Below the pieces are notes generated by a model. The model did no database searches and was not told the DNA's origin. It saw nothing but the letters and a program-made list of their open reading frames with translations. This document shows positions 32,982 to 42,376 of a stretch of DNA of 64,000 bases, piece by piece. Within the stretch, counting starts at the first letter, position 1. Each line of letters starts with the position of its first letter. A program made the position numbers and the translations under genes. This stretch comes from NORP240 sp965222175 (GTDB lineage: Bacteria; Pseudomonadota; Gammaproteobacteria; Pseudomonadales; Pseudohongiellaceae), in NCBI GenBank assembly GCA_965222175.1, contig OZ244938.1, positions 4,216,001 to 4,280,000 of the forward strand. The letters run 5' to 3'.

Positions 32982-34177
32982 TACAGTCCGATGTCCAGGT
33001 CGAACAGATCGGTCATGGCATCGCCACTGGCACTCAACTCGCCGCGGTCTGCGGCCACGACGTCCAGCTCACCATCGACGAGCATCTGCATGTGCGCGGC
33101 GCGGTACCGTGCCAGCCTGATTTTCGACCAGGGCACCGCCAGGCCCAGCGTGACCAGGATGGCCAGGGTGTTGGTCAGGTAAATCCAGGCCATCCGCCCG
33201 AATTTAAGGGTGCACTCGAACGCCACGTTATCGGTGCGTAAATTGTTGTACAGCAGGTTGGTCAGATAAGTCTTGATGAAGGCGAAGACCACGATGTAAG
33301 GCAGCAGCGCGGTAAGATAAGTGAATACAATGGCGGCGAACAACGAGCCCTGGGGCACATCGCTGGACGTCGGCAGTACCAGCACCACGGCAAAGAAGTA
33401 CAGCAGGGACAGTCCCACCACCAGCAGTAAGGCCAGAAAATACATCAGGTAAAAACTGCCGGCGTGCAGCGAAATGGCAAAGGACGAACGGCCGAACCTG
33501 ACCCGATCACCGATAAACTTGTAGTAAAACCGTTGCCAGAGCGGAAAAGCCAGCATCCCCACCAGGACCATTAATGAATTAAATGTCAAAAATTGCTGCA
33601 GGCGCTGCGACAGATCCGCGCCGTCCTCTTCCACGTCCAGCTCATTCAGGTCGATGCCGAACAGCAGCGGGGCACTGATCAGGAGAATAAGGTACAGGAT
33701 CAGCGGCAGAAGCAGCAGGTAGGCTTTGCCCACATCCCGCTGGAATCCGAAATGGATGTTGCGCCACTGGGAGTACCGCATGCGGAAGGCGATGCTGGAA
33801 AGGTAGACGAAGGGAATTGCCAGCCCGAACAGCACCAGTACCGTAATGCCCGCCGCTGGCATGAAAAACAGCAAAACCTGGTAGACCAGCAGCATGGTCA
33901 CGGCAATGGCACGCCCCAGCAGGATCTTTTTCGGGTCCGCCGTGTAGTCGAAACTCGACCCCGCCACCCGGGTGTTACCGTAAAAGTACCGATTGGTACG
34001 AACCTTGGCCCAGGCGGAGTAAATGCCCAGGGTAAGAATGGTCAGCACCAGGTTGACTATCCAGATGCCGAAATAGTCCCTCGCATTGCCGTTGAACTCG
34101 AAGGCAAAGCGCCGCGTCTGATTCCCTGATTCCAGCATGTCGATCCCCTGATGTGCTCGCGGTCGCTTGTCCGACAT
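32981..34177 (-). CDS. DUF898 (YjgN-like) inner-membrane protein
   Basis: 398 residues with about seven membrane helices. The DUF898 opening is clear: RRFAFEFNGNARDYFGIWIV, then LTLGIYSAWAKVRTNRYFYG, repeated later as CTLKFGRMAWIYLTN...LGLAVPWSKIRLARYRA, showing the family's internal duplication. The function of YjgN is unknown. Operon linkage to an M48 protease (1-bp overlap) is a recurrent pairing in Proteobacteria and suggests envelope quality control. It is divergent from the exopolysaccharide-like operon across 155 bp. Confidence 0.87.
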   Translation of the reverse strand: MSDKRPRAHQGIDMLESGNQTRRFAFEFNGNARDYFGIWIVNLVLTILTLGIYSAWAKVRTNRYFYGNTRVAGSSFDYTADPKKILLGRAIAVTMLLVYQVLLFFMPAAGITVLVLFGLAIPFVYLSSIAFRMRYSQWRNIHFGFQRDVGKAYLLLLPLILYLILLISAPLLFGIDLNELDVEEDGADLSQRLQQFLTFNSLMVLVGMLAFPLWQRFYYKFIGDRVRFGRSSFAISLHAGSFYLMYFLALLLVVGLSLLYFFAVVLVLPTSSDVPQGSLFAAIVFTYLTALLPYIVVFAFIKTYLTNLLYNNLRTDNVAFECTLKFGRMAWIYLTNTLAILVTLGLAVPWSKIRLARYRAAHMQMLVDGELDVVAADRGELSASGDAMTDLFDLDIGL

Positions 34178-34332
34178 CGGCCGGTGCCGAAGGATCCGCA
34201 GGCGTGCATTGACGAATGGTAGCGCGCATTCAGCAATTTCCCAAACTGTGAACCACTACCTCAAGCGCACCGGGCCGCAGGTCGTTCCAGAGCGTAAGAT
34301 AAGAAAAATTCCTGCAACCTGGGAAGACACAG

Positions 34333-35439
34333 TTGGCTACTACAAACCTGACAAGATACCTGGAGTCCAGCCCTCCACTGTTCGAAGCGGTCTTCTGGGC
34401 ATCCGCTGTGCTGCTGGTGGCGATCCTGCTGATGGTCCTGGGCATACTGCTGTCCAGGCTGAGGTACATCTATCTGAAGCGACGCCGCGAGCGAATCCGA
34501 CGAAACTGGATTCCGGTTTTCATCGCCGTGCGCGACGGTAAAGAAATTGAACTACCCCGGGTCCGGCGAGGGGAAATGGCCAATGTCCTCGAGCTGTGGG
34601 TGGATTACCGATCCCATGCCAGCGCCGCACAGGCCGCTACCCTGGATGCCCTGGCCAGCCGGCTGAACCTGGCCTCCGTCATCGAAGACATTCTGCGGCC
34701 AGCAGTACTCAACATCGTTCCACCACCCATCTGGCTGAAACGGATCGCACTGACCGCCGTTCAATGGCTCAACTCCGATTCGATAATGCGCTACGTGTAC
34801 GAAGCCGCTGACTCGGACAACCTTTACCTGGCGGTAAATGCCTGCGCCTGCCTCACCCGTCTCAAGGCGGAAAGCTACGAACAGGAGATCGTCACCCTGC
34901 TGTTCCGCTTTCCCGACCAGTCCGGCTACATCACCGCCGAACTCCGCCAGGCCGGTGCCACCGAGGTTCTGCAGCTGATGGAACCTTTTATCGATGATCT
35001 GCCGGACAACGTGGCAACCAACTTTCTGGCACTGGCGGATTTCAGCCGGGACAGGGAACTGCTACCGTTGCTGACCAGGCGGATCAACAAGGCTGCAAGT
35101 GGTCGGGAGCTGGCGATTCTGATTCGAACCATCGGTCGCCTGGGTGACAGCAATTACCGGGACCTGGTGGCTCCCTACCTGGATGATGAACGCTACTACG
35201 TGCGTATCCAGGCCATCAAGGCCCTGGGCAGAACCGGCAACAGCGACGACATTCCCCTGCTGCTGCCATTCCTGTCAGACCGCGAATGGTGGGTACGCTA
35301 CCGGGCGGCCAGGGCGATCATCAGGCTGAGCGATCGGGATGAGCCTGCCATTGCACAGCTTCGCAGCGGTCTGAACGATCGGTATGCCAAAGACATCCTC
35401 ATGCATGCCATTACTGAAATGAACTGGTGCCACAATTGA
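34333..35439 (+). CDS. HEAT-repeat protein with N-terminal membrane anchor
   Basis: 368 residues. An N-terminal helix (about 17-42, AVFWASAVLLVAILLMVLGI) anchors it, followed by a basic stretch (KRRRERIRRNW). The rest is alpha-solenoid with HEAT-like units, clearest near the end: VAPYLDDERYYVRIQAIKAL and LLPFLSDREWWVRYRAARAI. It is the first gene of a five-gene operon and overlaps the glycosyltransferase gene by 13 bp (or by 4 bp if TTG 35436 is the start there). A scaffold role for the synthase complex at the inner face is a reasonable inference. Confidence 0.8.
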   Translation: MATTNLTRYLESSPPLFEAVFWASAVLLVAILLMVLGILLSRLRYIYLKRRRERIRRNWIPVFIAVRDGKEIELPRVRRGEMANVLELWVDYRSHASAAQAATLDALASRLNLASVIEDILRPAVLNIVPPPIWLKRIALTAVQWLNSDSIMRYVYEAADSDNLYLAVNACACLTRLKAESYEQEIVTLLFRFPDQSGYITAELRQAGATEVLQLMEPFIDDLPDNVATNFLALADFSRDRELLPLLTRRINKAASGRELAILIRTIGRLGDSNYRDLVAPYLDDERYYVRIQAIKALGRTGNSDDIPLLLPFLSDREWWVRYRAARAIIRLSDRDEPAIAQLRSGLNDRYAKDILMHAITEMNWCHN

Positions 35440-36836
35440 GCCTGCTGGAACAGATCATTGTCGTTGCGTTCCTTGTCTACGGGTTGCTGGCAACCGGCGC
35501 CTACCTGTGCCTGAATCTCCTGGCGCTGGATGCCTTGAAGAAAATGCGCAATCGCCATCCGGTACGTAACAGTGAAACCCATCTCACCGGTATGGAGCCA
35601 CCGATTTCGGTTATCGTGCCGGCCTACAATGAAGGCATGACCATAGTATCCTCGCTGCAGTCCATCCTGCAGCTTGACTACCCCGGAATGGAGATCGTCG
35701 TGGTCAACGACGGCTCCACGGACAACACCCTGGAGGTCCTGCTGCGGGCTTTCGATTTCGAACTGTTCCCTGAAGCCAAGCGGCTCAGTATCGATTGCAA
35801 GCCCATCCGGAATGTCTACCTGTCGAAACGACTCAACCAGCTTCGCCTCATTGACAAGGAGAATGGCGGCAAGGCAGATGCCATCAACGCCGGCATCAAC
35901 CTGTCCCGCAGTCCACTGTTCTGCTGTATCGACGCCGACTCCCTGCTGGAGCCCAACAGCCTGGCCAGGATTGTCCAGCCGTTTGTCATCAATCGCGGTG
36001 TAATGGCCAGTGGAGGCAGCGTTCGGGTTGTCAACGGCTGTGCGATAAAAAGCGGCAATGTGGTCAGGCGCAGGCCTCCGAAAAACTGGCTGGCCCTGTT
36101 TCAGTACGCCGAATACATTCGCAGCTTTCTGTTCGGTCGCCTGGGGTGGGCCCGTATTCACGGCCTGATGATCATCTCCGGCGCCTTCGGCGTATTTCAC
36201 AAGGAGCTGGTCATCAAGACCGGCGGTTACATGACCGGGACCATCGGTGAAGACATGGAGCTTATCCTGCGCATGTACAAGATGGTGGCCCGGGAGGGCC
36301 GCGATAAAAAGCTGGTGGAGTTTGTCCCGGATGCCGTGTGCTGGACCGAGGCGCCGGAAAACCTCAAGGTATTCGGCAGCCAGCGCAAACGCTGGCACCG
36401 TGGACTCTCGGAAAGCCTTGAGAATAACAGGGAACTGCTGTTCAACCGCAATTCCGGCACCGTTGGCTGGCTGGCATATCCCTTTTTCGCACTGATCGAG
36501 TGGCTGAGCCCGTTTATTGAGCTGTTCGGGTACGTATTTACCGCGTACCTGCTGATCTTCCAGAAAGTAACACCGGTGGATGCCGCGTTGCTCATGGTGT
36601 TTGCCGTGCTGCTTTCCTCCTTCATCTCGATGGTCGGCCTGTTTCTCGATCAACTGATGTTTCCAGGATCAATCAGGGTACGCGACATTCCCAGGCTGGT
36701 TCTCGTAACCATTCTCGAGTGTTTCGGTTACCGCCAGCTGAACATGATCTACAAGATCCAGGGTGCCTACGGCTGGATGACCAAGACCAGGAGCCACTGG
36801 GGAGAAATGACCCGGGTCGGCTTCGGTCAGAAGTAG
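35427..36836 (+). CDS. Processive family 2 glycosyltransferase (PgaC/BcsA-like synthase)
   Basis: 469 residues. One N-terminal membrane helix (about 8-33) is followed by the GT-A domain with all motifs of processive beta-glycan synthases: VVNDGS (Asp 95), CIDADS (Asp 169, Asp 171), GEDMEL (Glu 275, Asp 276) and QRKRW (319-323). Three to four helices at the C-terminus (YPFFALIEWLSPFIELFGYVF, ALLMVFAVLLSSFISMVGLF) form the transport pore. This is the layout of PgaC, hyaluronan and NodC synthases. The nucleotide-sugar is unknown; the deacetylase in the same operon makes an N-acetylhexosamine polymer plausible. The start is GTG 35427 or TTG 35436. Confidence 0.9.
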   Translation: MPQLSLLEQIIVVAFLVYGLLATGAYLCLNLLALDALKKMRNRHPVRNSETHLTGMEPPISVIVPAYNEGMTIVSSLQSILQLDYPGMEIVVVNDGSTDNTLEVLLRAFDFELFPEAKRLSIDCKPIRNVYLSKRLNQLRLIDKENGGKADAINAGINLSRSPLFCCIDADSLLEPNSLARIVQPFVINRGVMASGGSVRVVNGCAIKSGNVVRRRPPKNWLALFQYAEYIRSFLFGRLGWARIHGLMIISGAFGVFHKELVIKTGGYMTGTIGEDMELILRMYKMVAREGRDKKLVEFVPDAVCWTEAPENLKVFGSQRKRWHRGLSESLENNRELLFNRNSGTVGWLAYPFFALIEWLSPFIELFGYVFTAYLLIFQKVTPVDAALLMVFAVLLSSFISMVGLFLDQLMFPGSIRVRDIPRLVLVTILECFGYRQLNMIYKIQGAYGWMTKTRSHWGEMTRVGFGQK

Positions 36837-36858
36837 CGTTTGGTATGAGGAATACTTG

Positions 36859-37551
36859 ATGACTACTGCTGACAAGAATGAAAGCCTGGATATGAACTTC
36901 CTGTTCTATTACGGCATTACCAACCGCCTGGCCCACATCGGACAGTCCAGCATGATCATTTCCCTGCTGGCCGGAGCCATGGTGTATTTCATTTTCCAGG
37001 GACAGGTGAGCGCCCTGTTGCTCAATGCCTGGCTGGGTATACTGATCGTCTTCTCATTGATCCGTTACCTGCTGATCATCAGGTTCTGGCGCATGGATGC
37101 CACGGCGTCGAATATTCGCAGCTGGTTGCGCAGGTACTGTCTTTTTGTCTATGCATCGGCCAGCTGCTGGGGCGTTCTTCCCCTGGCGGAAATTTTTCAG
37201 ACCAGCGATTGGGCACGGACCTTCGTGGTTTTCGTACTTACCGGTATATCCGCCGGTGGCATGGCATCGCTCTACCCCGTGTTGCGTGCGGCGATCCCCT
37301 ATATTCTTATCATCCTGCTGCCACTTCTCTACGCCATGGCCGGTGAAGAGAATATTGACAAGTTAACGATGGCGGTTATGTGCGGTTTCTACATCATCAT
37401 GCTGGTACGGTCGACTTACGTGCTTAACTTCAATTCCAACAAGGCCATTCGTCTCGATATTGAAAACAAGGAACTTTTCAGGTTTTTGAAAAAGACACAT
37501 GGCCCTGAGATCGATAGGTTGTCAACAGGCAGCGAAAGTACGGCTCGATAA
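36859..37551 (+). CDS. Six-helix inner-membrane protein of the exopolysaccharide-like operon
   Basis: 230 residues from ATG 36859 (GAGG upstream). Six hydrophobic helices are visible in the first 190 residues: SSMIISLLAGAMVYFIF, AWLGILIVFSLIRYLLII, YCLFVYASASCWGVLPL, FVVFVLTGISAGGMASLYPV, PYILIILLPLLYAM and LTMAVMCGFYIIMLV. A short charged C-terminal tail follows. The helix pattern recalls the MASE-type sensor domains at the N-terminus of GGDEF proteins and histidine kinases, but no output domain is attached. It may be a PgaD-like accessory subunit or an orphan sensor. Confidence 0.7.
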   Translation: MTTADKNESLDMNFLFYYGITNRLAHIGQSSMIISLLAGAMVYFIFQGQVSALLLNAWLGILIVFSLIRYLLIIRFWRMDATASNIRSWLRRYCLFVYASASCWGVLPLAEIFQTSDWARTFVVFVLTGISAGGMASLYPVLRAAIPYILIILLPLLYAMAGEENIDKLTMAVMCGFYIIMLVRSTYVLNFNSNKAIRLDIENKELFRFLKKTHGPEIDRLSTGSESTAR

Positions 37552-37574
37552 ATTCTGGACTACGGGTAAAGATC

Positions 37575-38999
37575 ATGAAAGCGCTACAAAGGGACAAGCA
37601 GGTAATGCGGCCGGGACTGAATCGCGGCATGGATCGCGTCATCCATTCGCTGGTGCGAGCCGGAACAGTCCTGACGGTTATACTGTTTTCCCTCATGCCG
37701 GTGGCAACCATCCAGGCCGACACCAACGATGACGCTGCGGACTACGACACGCTGTTGCAGCGGGCCCTGGACCAACGCAATGCCGGAAATTTCAGCGACG
37801 CCGAACAAAACCTGCGTGCCGCCCGCGTCCTGGCTGTTGAAACCTCTGAAATCGACTTTCTGCTGGGCATGGTGCTGGCCTTCCAGGAAAAGTTCGATGA
37901 ATCCATGGACGTTCTGAGCAAGGCCCTGGCCAGGTATCCCGATGACATTCAGCTGCAGCTGGCGAAAGCCAGGGTGCTGTCCTACCAGGGCAGGCACTAC
38001 GAGTCCCTGTCCGTGATGGCAGCCGTGCTGGTCCGCCAGCCCGGGAATAGAGAAGCGCAGATGCTGGCTGCCCGCGTCAACTTCCATGCCCGCAACCTGC
38101 GGCAGTCACAGGCACTTTACGCCCAGGTGCTGAAAACCGATCCCGATAATCCGGAGGCGCTGCTGGGCCTTGCCGATGTTGAATCGGCACTGGGCAACCG
38201 CGACGAAGCCCTCGCCCTGCTGGACCAGGCTCACGCCATCAATCCCGACGACCCGGATATCGTTTCCCGGCGCGACGCGTTGAGTCCTGCTCCCCACCAG
38301 TATCACGAAATCAACAGTGGCCTGCTGGTCAGCTCGTTCGACAGCGACGGCCTGCAGCGCTGGTCCGACCGCTTCCTGGAATACCGGTACCGCGGCGGCA
38401 ACGGCAACCAGTTGTTTGTGCGCAGCGAGCACCTGCAACGCTTCGGTGCCCGGGACCTGCTTGCGGAAGTCGGTGCGGTGGTCTTCTGGGGCAAGGCCAA
38501 CCCCCTGGAACTGGCTGTTGCCCATGGTGACGACGCGGATTTTTCCCCGCAAAAGCGCGTGCGCCTGGCGACCAGCCTGCCGCTGATCGACAACGGTGAC
38601 AACTGGGGAACGTCGCTGCTGGACGTTGGCGTACAGCACGCCGAGTACCACACGGGAACGGTCCGATTGTTACGCCTGGGAATCACTCACTACTTCAGCG
38701 GCTTTAACGGCTGGTTCAATGGCGGGCTTCTGCGGGTGGAAGATGAAAACAATAACCTGTCCAGCGGCTGGACCAGCGGACTGCACTGGCAACGTACCGC
38801 CAGAATCCGGATCGGCTATACCTACACCGACGCCCCGGACACGGAAAACAACATCACCACCGAAACCCGTGCTCATCATCTGTACACCAGCTACCGGTTC
38901 TCCGACCGGCTGACCCTGCGACTGGATGGCGCCCGCAACGCCAGGGAGAATTCCTATACGCGGGAGTCACTGGGTGTCTCGCTACAGGTGAGATTCTGA
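37575..38999 (+). CDS. TPR plus outer-membrane beta-barrel export protein (YaiO/PgaA-like)
   Basis: 474 residues. A signal peptide (cleavage near TIQA, about residue 45) precedes four to five TPR units (LQRALDQRNAGNFSDAEQNL, LAFQEKFDESMDVLSKALAR, LGLADVESALGNRDEALALL). From about residue 240 the sequence alternates like an outer-membrane barrel (YRYRGGNGNQLFVRSEHLQR, RIRIGYTYTDAPD) and ends in Phe (SLQVRF), the usual barrel signature. The combination equals the periplasmic TPR and barrel of PgaA/YaiO-type exporters. It is expected to carry the polymer across the outer membrane. 23 bp separate it from the upstream gene. Confidence 0.85.
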   Translation: MKALQRDKQVMRPGLNRGMDRVIHSLVRAGTVLTVILFSLMPVATIQADTNDDAADYDTLLQRALDQRNAGNFSDAEQNLRAARVLAVETSEIDFLLGMVLAFQEKFDESMDVLSKALARYPDDIQLQLAKARVLSYQGRHYESLSVMAAVLVRQPGNREAQMLAARVNFHARNLRQSQALYAQVLKTDPDNPEALLGLADVESALGNRDEALALLDQAHAINPDDPDIVSRRDALSPAPHQYHEINSGLLVSSFDSDGLQRWSDRFLEYRYRGGNGNQLFVRSEHLQRFGARDLLAEVGAVVFWGKANPLELAVAHGDDADFSPQKRVRLATSLPLIDNGDNWGTSLLDVGVQHAEYHTGTVRLLRLGITHYFSGFNGWFNGGLLRVEDENNNLSSGWTSGLHWQRTARIRIGYTYTDAPDTENNITTETRAHHLYTSYRFSDRLTLRLDGARNARENSYTRESLGVSLQVRF

Positions 39000-40892
39000 A
39001 TGGCGTTGCCTGCGGTGAAAACACAGCGCATCAAGCCGGGTACCGGTGGTTACGGTGCGGCAATACTGCTGGTCCTGCTGGTAACGGGGCTTGCCATGGC
39101 CGTGCCGGCCAGCGCCCGGCAACCGGCATTTCCCGGTCTCGACGGGCCGCAGCAGCAGACTTCCCTGCCACCAAACCGGGTGGAGCCCACCAGCCCCCAG
39201 CGCTATGCCGATGGCGGCAGCAACAGCCTGGCGGTTTTCCTGCGTGATGCGCAGAGCTCCTGGCTGGGCATCGCCCATGGCCTGAAAGCCGCCGGCGTTC
39301 CGTTTATCGTTACCCGGGAACTGGAGACTGCCCTGGAACATGACGTGGTGCTGCTCTACCCCAGCCTTACTGGTGCCAATGCTCCCAGGTCACTGACAGA
39401 CCGGCTGCAGGCTTTCGTCGAAGAAGGTAACACGCTTATCGCCTTCTCGGTGATTGGCAGAGGCATGTCGAACCTGTTCGGGTATACCGGCTACCGGGAA
39501 CGCGATAACCTGCAGTGGCTTGAGTTTGACGACAACCCTTTGACCGAAGAATTTTTACCGGATTCCACCCGACGTACCGTGAACCTGGCAGCACGTGGTG
39601 GCGATGCCGGAGGCGTCAGCTACCGCAACCTGGAACATCCCCCCCTTGCCCGGTTCGATGACGGTACTGCTGCCATCATTCACAAGCCCTACGTCGGAGA
39701 TAACAAGGCCGGTCTTGCCGTGGCCGTTGGCTTCGACATTGGCCATTTTACCCTGCGGGCTTTCAATGGTCGCATCACTGGCGTGGAAGAAGACTATGTC
39801 AACGCTTATCACGACACCGTCGATTCCCTGTTCCGCTTTCTTGCCGCATTGTACTGGCAGGGAGAAGCGGATCCGGTGCAGTTCAGGACCACGGCGTATA
39901 ACCATGATTTCACTGTCCTGATAACCCACGACATCGATTTCACCCGATCGATGAAAAACATCAGGCCATACGTGGACCTGGAAGTGGAACAGGGCGTCCC
40001 CGCCACCTATTTCATCCAGACCAAGTACGTTACCGACTACAACGACCAGGCTTTTTTCGACAGCACAAACCGGCCAATTATTGAATACCTGGTTAACCAC
40101 GGCATGGCTATCGGCAGTCATTCGGTAGCCCATTCCAACGAATTCCGCCACATGCCCATCGGTACCGGTGCTGAATCCTATCCCGGGTATCAGCCTTTTG
40201 TAAAAGACTTTGCCACCGTGAACAATGCCAGTATTGCCGGCGAGTTGCGGGTCAGCGGGTTTCTGCTGGAACACCTCGGCAGCAACCCGGTGACGGCCTT
40301 TCGCCCCGGTCACCTCAGCCTGCCGAGAAACCTGCCGGAAATGCTGGAAGCAACCGGCTATCAGTTCAGTTCCAGCATCACGGCCAACGAGGCGCTGACC
40401 CACCTGCCCTACCAGACCATGTTCAGCAGCGAATACCATGCAGAAACCTCGGTCTACGAATTCCCGGTGACTATCGAGGATGAAGACGGCGACCTGCTGG
40501 ACCGGCTGGATGCCAGTATCGCCCTGGCCCGACGTATCGGCCGCCATGGTGGCCTGGTCAACCTGTTGATCCACACCGACGAAGCGGATAGAAAGCTGCA
40601 ATTCCAGCGGCGCTTTGTTGAGGCCTTTCGTGACCAGGCCTGGTTTACCACGCTGCCGGCTTTCGGCGACTGGTGGCGGGCACGGGATTCCCTGCAGGTG
40701 GACGTTGAAGCCCCCTCACCCGCCAGCCGCAAACTGGCCATCAGCACGAACCTGCCCACCAGCGGCATCGGCCTGCTGGTGCCGCGGAACTGGATTCTTG
40801 ACAACCCGCCCGCCGGCATTACCCAGACCGGCAACCAGGTGCTGATCGACCGCCTGACCGATGAGACGGTCCTGCTGTTCCAGGTCCAATAG
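39000..40892 (+). CDS. Periplasmic polysaccharide deacetylase (NodB-like) with an N-terminal amidotransferase-like domain
   Basis: 630 residues, starting at the base after the exporter's stop codon. A signal peptide (about 17-40, ending PASAR) is followed by a region (70-200) resembling a GATase/DUF4350-type fold (DVVLLYPSLTGANAP, LQAFVEEGNTLIAFSV). The NodB homology domain covers about 300-520 with THDIDF (Asp 311, Asp 313), SHSVAH (His 374, His 378) and AFRPGHLSLP (Arg 435, His 438), the metal and catalytic residues of carbohydrate esterase family 4-like enzymes. A C-terminal beta domain follows. It probably deacetylates the polymer made by the GT2 synthase before export, as PgaB does for PNAG. 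Confidence 0.83.
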   Translation: MALPAVKTQRIKPGTGGYGAAILLVLLVTGLAMAVPASARQPAFPGLDGPQQQTSLPPNRVEPTSPQRYADGGSNSLAVFLRDAQSSWLGIAHGLKAAGVPFIVTRELETALEHDVVLLYPSLTGANAPRSLTDRLQAFVEEGNTLIAFSVIGRGMSNLFGYTGYRERDNLQWLEFDDNPLTEEFLPDSTRRTVNLAARGGDAGGVSYRNLEHPPLARFDDGTAAIIHKPYVGDNKAGLAVAVGFDIGHFTLRAFNGRITGVEEDYVNAYHDTVDSLFRFLAALYWQGEADPVQFRTTAYNHDFTVLITHDIDFTRSMKNIRPYVDLEVEQGVPATYFIQTKYVTDYNDQAFFDSTNRPIIEYLVNHGMAIGSHSVAHSNEFRHMPIGTGAESYPGYQPFVKDFATVNNASIAGELRVSGFLLEHLGSNPVTAFRPGHLSLPRNLPEMLEATGYQFSSSITANEALTHLPYQTMFSSEYHAETSVYEFPVTIEDEDGDLLDRLDASIALARRIGRHGGLVNLLIHTDEADRKLQFQRRFVEAFRDQAWFTTLPAFGDWWRARDSLQVDVEAPSPASRKLAISTNLPTSGIGLLVPRNWILDNPPAGITQTGNQVLIDRLTDETVLLFQVQ

Positions 40893-41074
40893 ACCGATAC
40901 TGGTATCTCGATGAGGGGCAGGAATTCGCTGAGAATGCCAACCCCTGGATTTTTCCGGCCGGTTCCGACACGGGCTGAGATGATGCCGTACACAATAGCG
41001 GGACTGTCTAACCAAACCGGAAATAATCGGTTAGACTGCACTCTGCCTCGCCACTGAGCAGGGAGCCATAACCG

Positions 41075-42256
41075 ATGGAAAACACCAGCAACCACCGTGC
41101 CGGACGGCATTTTCTACAGATTCCCGGCCCGTCCAATGTGCCGGACCGTGTGCTGCGCGCCATGACGCAGCCGGTTATCGATCACCGTGGCCCGGATTTT
41201 CCGGCGCTGACCTCACGTCTGCAGGACAGGCTGCGTCGTGTGTTCGCCAGCCGGGATCCCGTGCTGACTTATCCTGCCTCCGGTACCGGTGGCTGGGAAT
41301 GTGCCCTGCTTAACGCGCTGTCACCGGGAGACCGGGTACTGGCTTCGGAAACCGGGCATTTTGCCACACTGTGGAAACAGGTTGCGGAAAAACTCGGCCT
41401 GGAAGTCCTGTGGCTGGAAGGCGACTGGCGTCACGGCGTGGACCCCCGGCGGGTGGAACAGGAGCTACGTGAGGATACGGCTCACGATATCAAGGCCGTG
41501 CTGACCGTGCATACCGAAACTTCCACTGGCGTGACCAGTCGCATTCCTGCCGTGCGGGAGGCAATAGACAATGCAGGCCACCCGGCACTTTTCATGGTGG
41601 ACGCGGTTTCGTCGCTGGCCTGCTCGGAGTACCGGCACAGCGACTGGCGCGTGGATGTGACCGTCAGCGCGTCGCAGAAAGGCCTGATGCTGCCTCCCGG
41701 ACTATGCTTCAATGCGGTCAGCGACAAGGCCCTGGAATCCGCCGGCCGATCTGCCGCATGCCACTCCTACTGGCGCTGGGATACCATGCTGGAAAGCAAT
41801 GCCCAGGGGTATTTTCCCTACACGCCTGCCACCAGTCTGCTGTACGGGCTGGACGAAGCCCTGGGCCTGCTGCTGGAGGAAGGTCTGGATAACGTCGTCG
41901 CCCGTCACGCCCGGCTTGCCGAGGCAACCCGCCGCGCCGTGGCAGCCTGGGGCCTGGAAAACGTCTGCCTTGATGACAGCGAATACTGCAATTCCACCAC
42001 CGCCGTGCTGGTTCCCCAGGGCCATGATGCCGATGACCTGCGCAGGCTGATACTGACGCATTTCGACATGTCCCTGGGCACCGGACTGGGCAAGCTCAAA
42101 GGCAGCATATTTCGCATCGGTCACATCGGTGATTTCAATGCGCTGATGCTGGCCGGCACGCTCAGCGGCGTGGAAATGGGGTTGCGGCTGGCCGCGATTC
42201 CCCACCAGGCCGGTGGCATCAATGCCGCGCTGGAATACCTCGCAGCCTCGACCTGA
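41075..42256 (+). CDS. Class V aminotransferase (serine/alanine-glyoxylate type)
   Basis: 393 residues. FLQIPGPSNVPDRVLRAM and YPASGTGGWECAL are typical of serine-glyoxylate/alanine-glyoxylate aminotransferases. The PLP lysine lies in VSASQKGLMLPPG and the PLP-binding Asp in FMVDAVSSL. GTGLGKLKGSIFRIGHIGDF near the end contains the conserved Arg for the substrate carboxylate. It would interconvert an amino acid with glyoxylate or pyruvate in the cytoplasm. The neighbouring GntP permease and FAD/Fe-S dehydrogenase fit a 2-hydroxyacid or glyoxylate pathway. GGGAG precedes the ATG. Confidence 0.9.
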   Translation: MENTSNHRAGRHFLQIPGPSNVPDRVLRAMTQPVIDHRGPDFPALTSRLQDRLRRVFASRDPVLTYPASGTGGWECALLNALSPGDRVLASETGHFATLWKQVAEKLGLEVLWLEGDWRHGVDPRRVEQELREDTAHDIKAVLTVHTETSTGVTSRIPAVREAIDNAGHPALFMVDAVSSLACSEYRHSDWRVDVTVSASQKGLMLPPGLCFNAVSDKALESAGRSAACHSYWRWDTMLESNAQGYFPYTPATSLLYGLDEALGLLLEEGLDNVVARHARLAEATRRAVAAWGLENVCLDDSEYCNSTTAVLVPQGHDADDLRRLILTHFDMSLGTGLGKLKGSIFRIGHIGDFNALMLAGTLSGVEMGLRLAAIPHQAGGINAALEYLAAST

Positions 42257-42376
42257 TGCCGGCAGAGGCGTTGGTGGCGGGCTGCATTCGACCGGCCGTA
42301 GTGCCGCTTACGTCGCCACCTGGACCGAATAACAACAAGACACATACAAAAAAAACAACAGTACCGAGGAGAACCC

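Noticed and set aside
35298..36653. A 451-codon minus-strand frame opposite the GT2 synthase
   Set aside because: It is antisense to a gene with all GT2 motifs; high His/Gln content is typical of shadow frames in GC-rich DNA.
39555..40601. A 348-codon minus-strand frame opposite the deacetylase
   Set aside because: It is antisense to NodB motifs and lacks a plausible start or domain.
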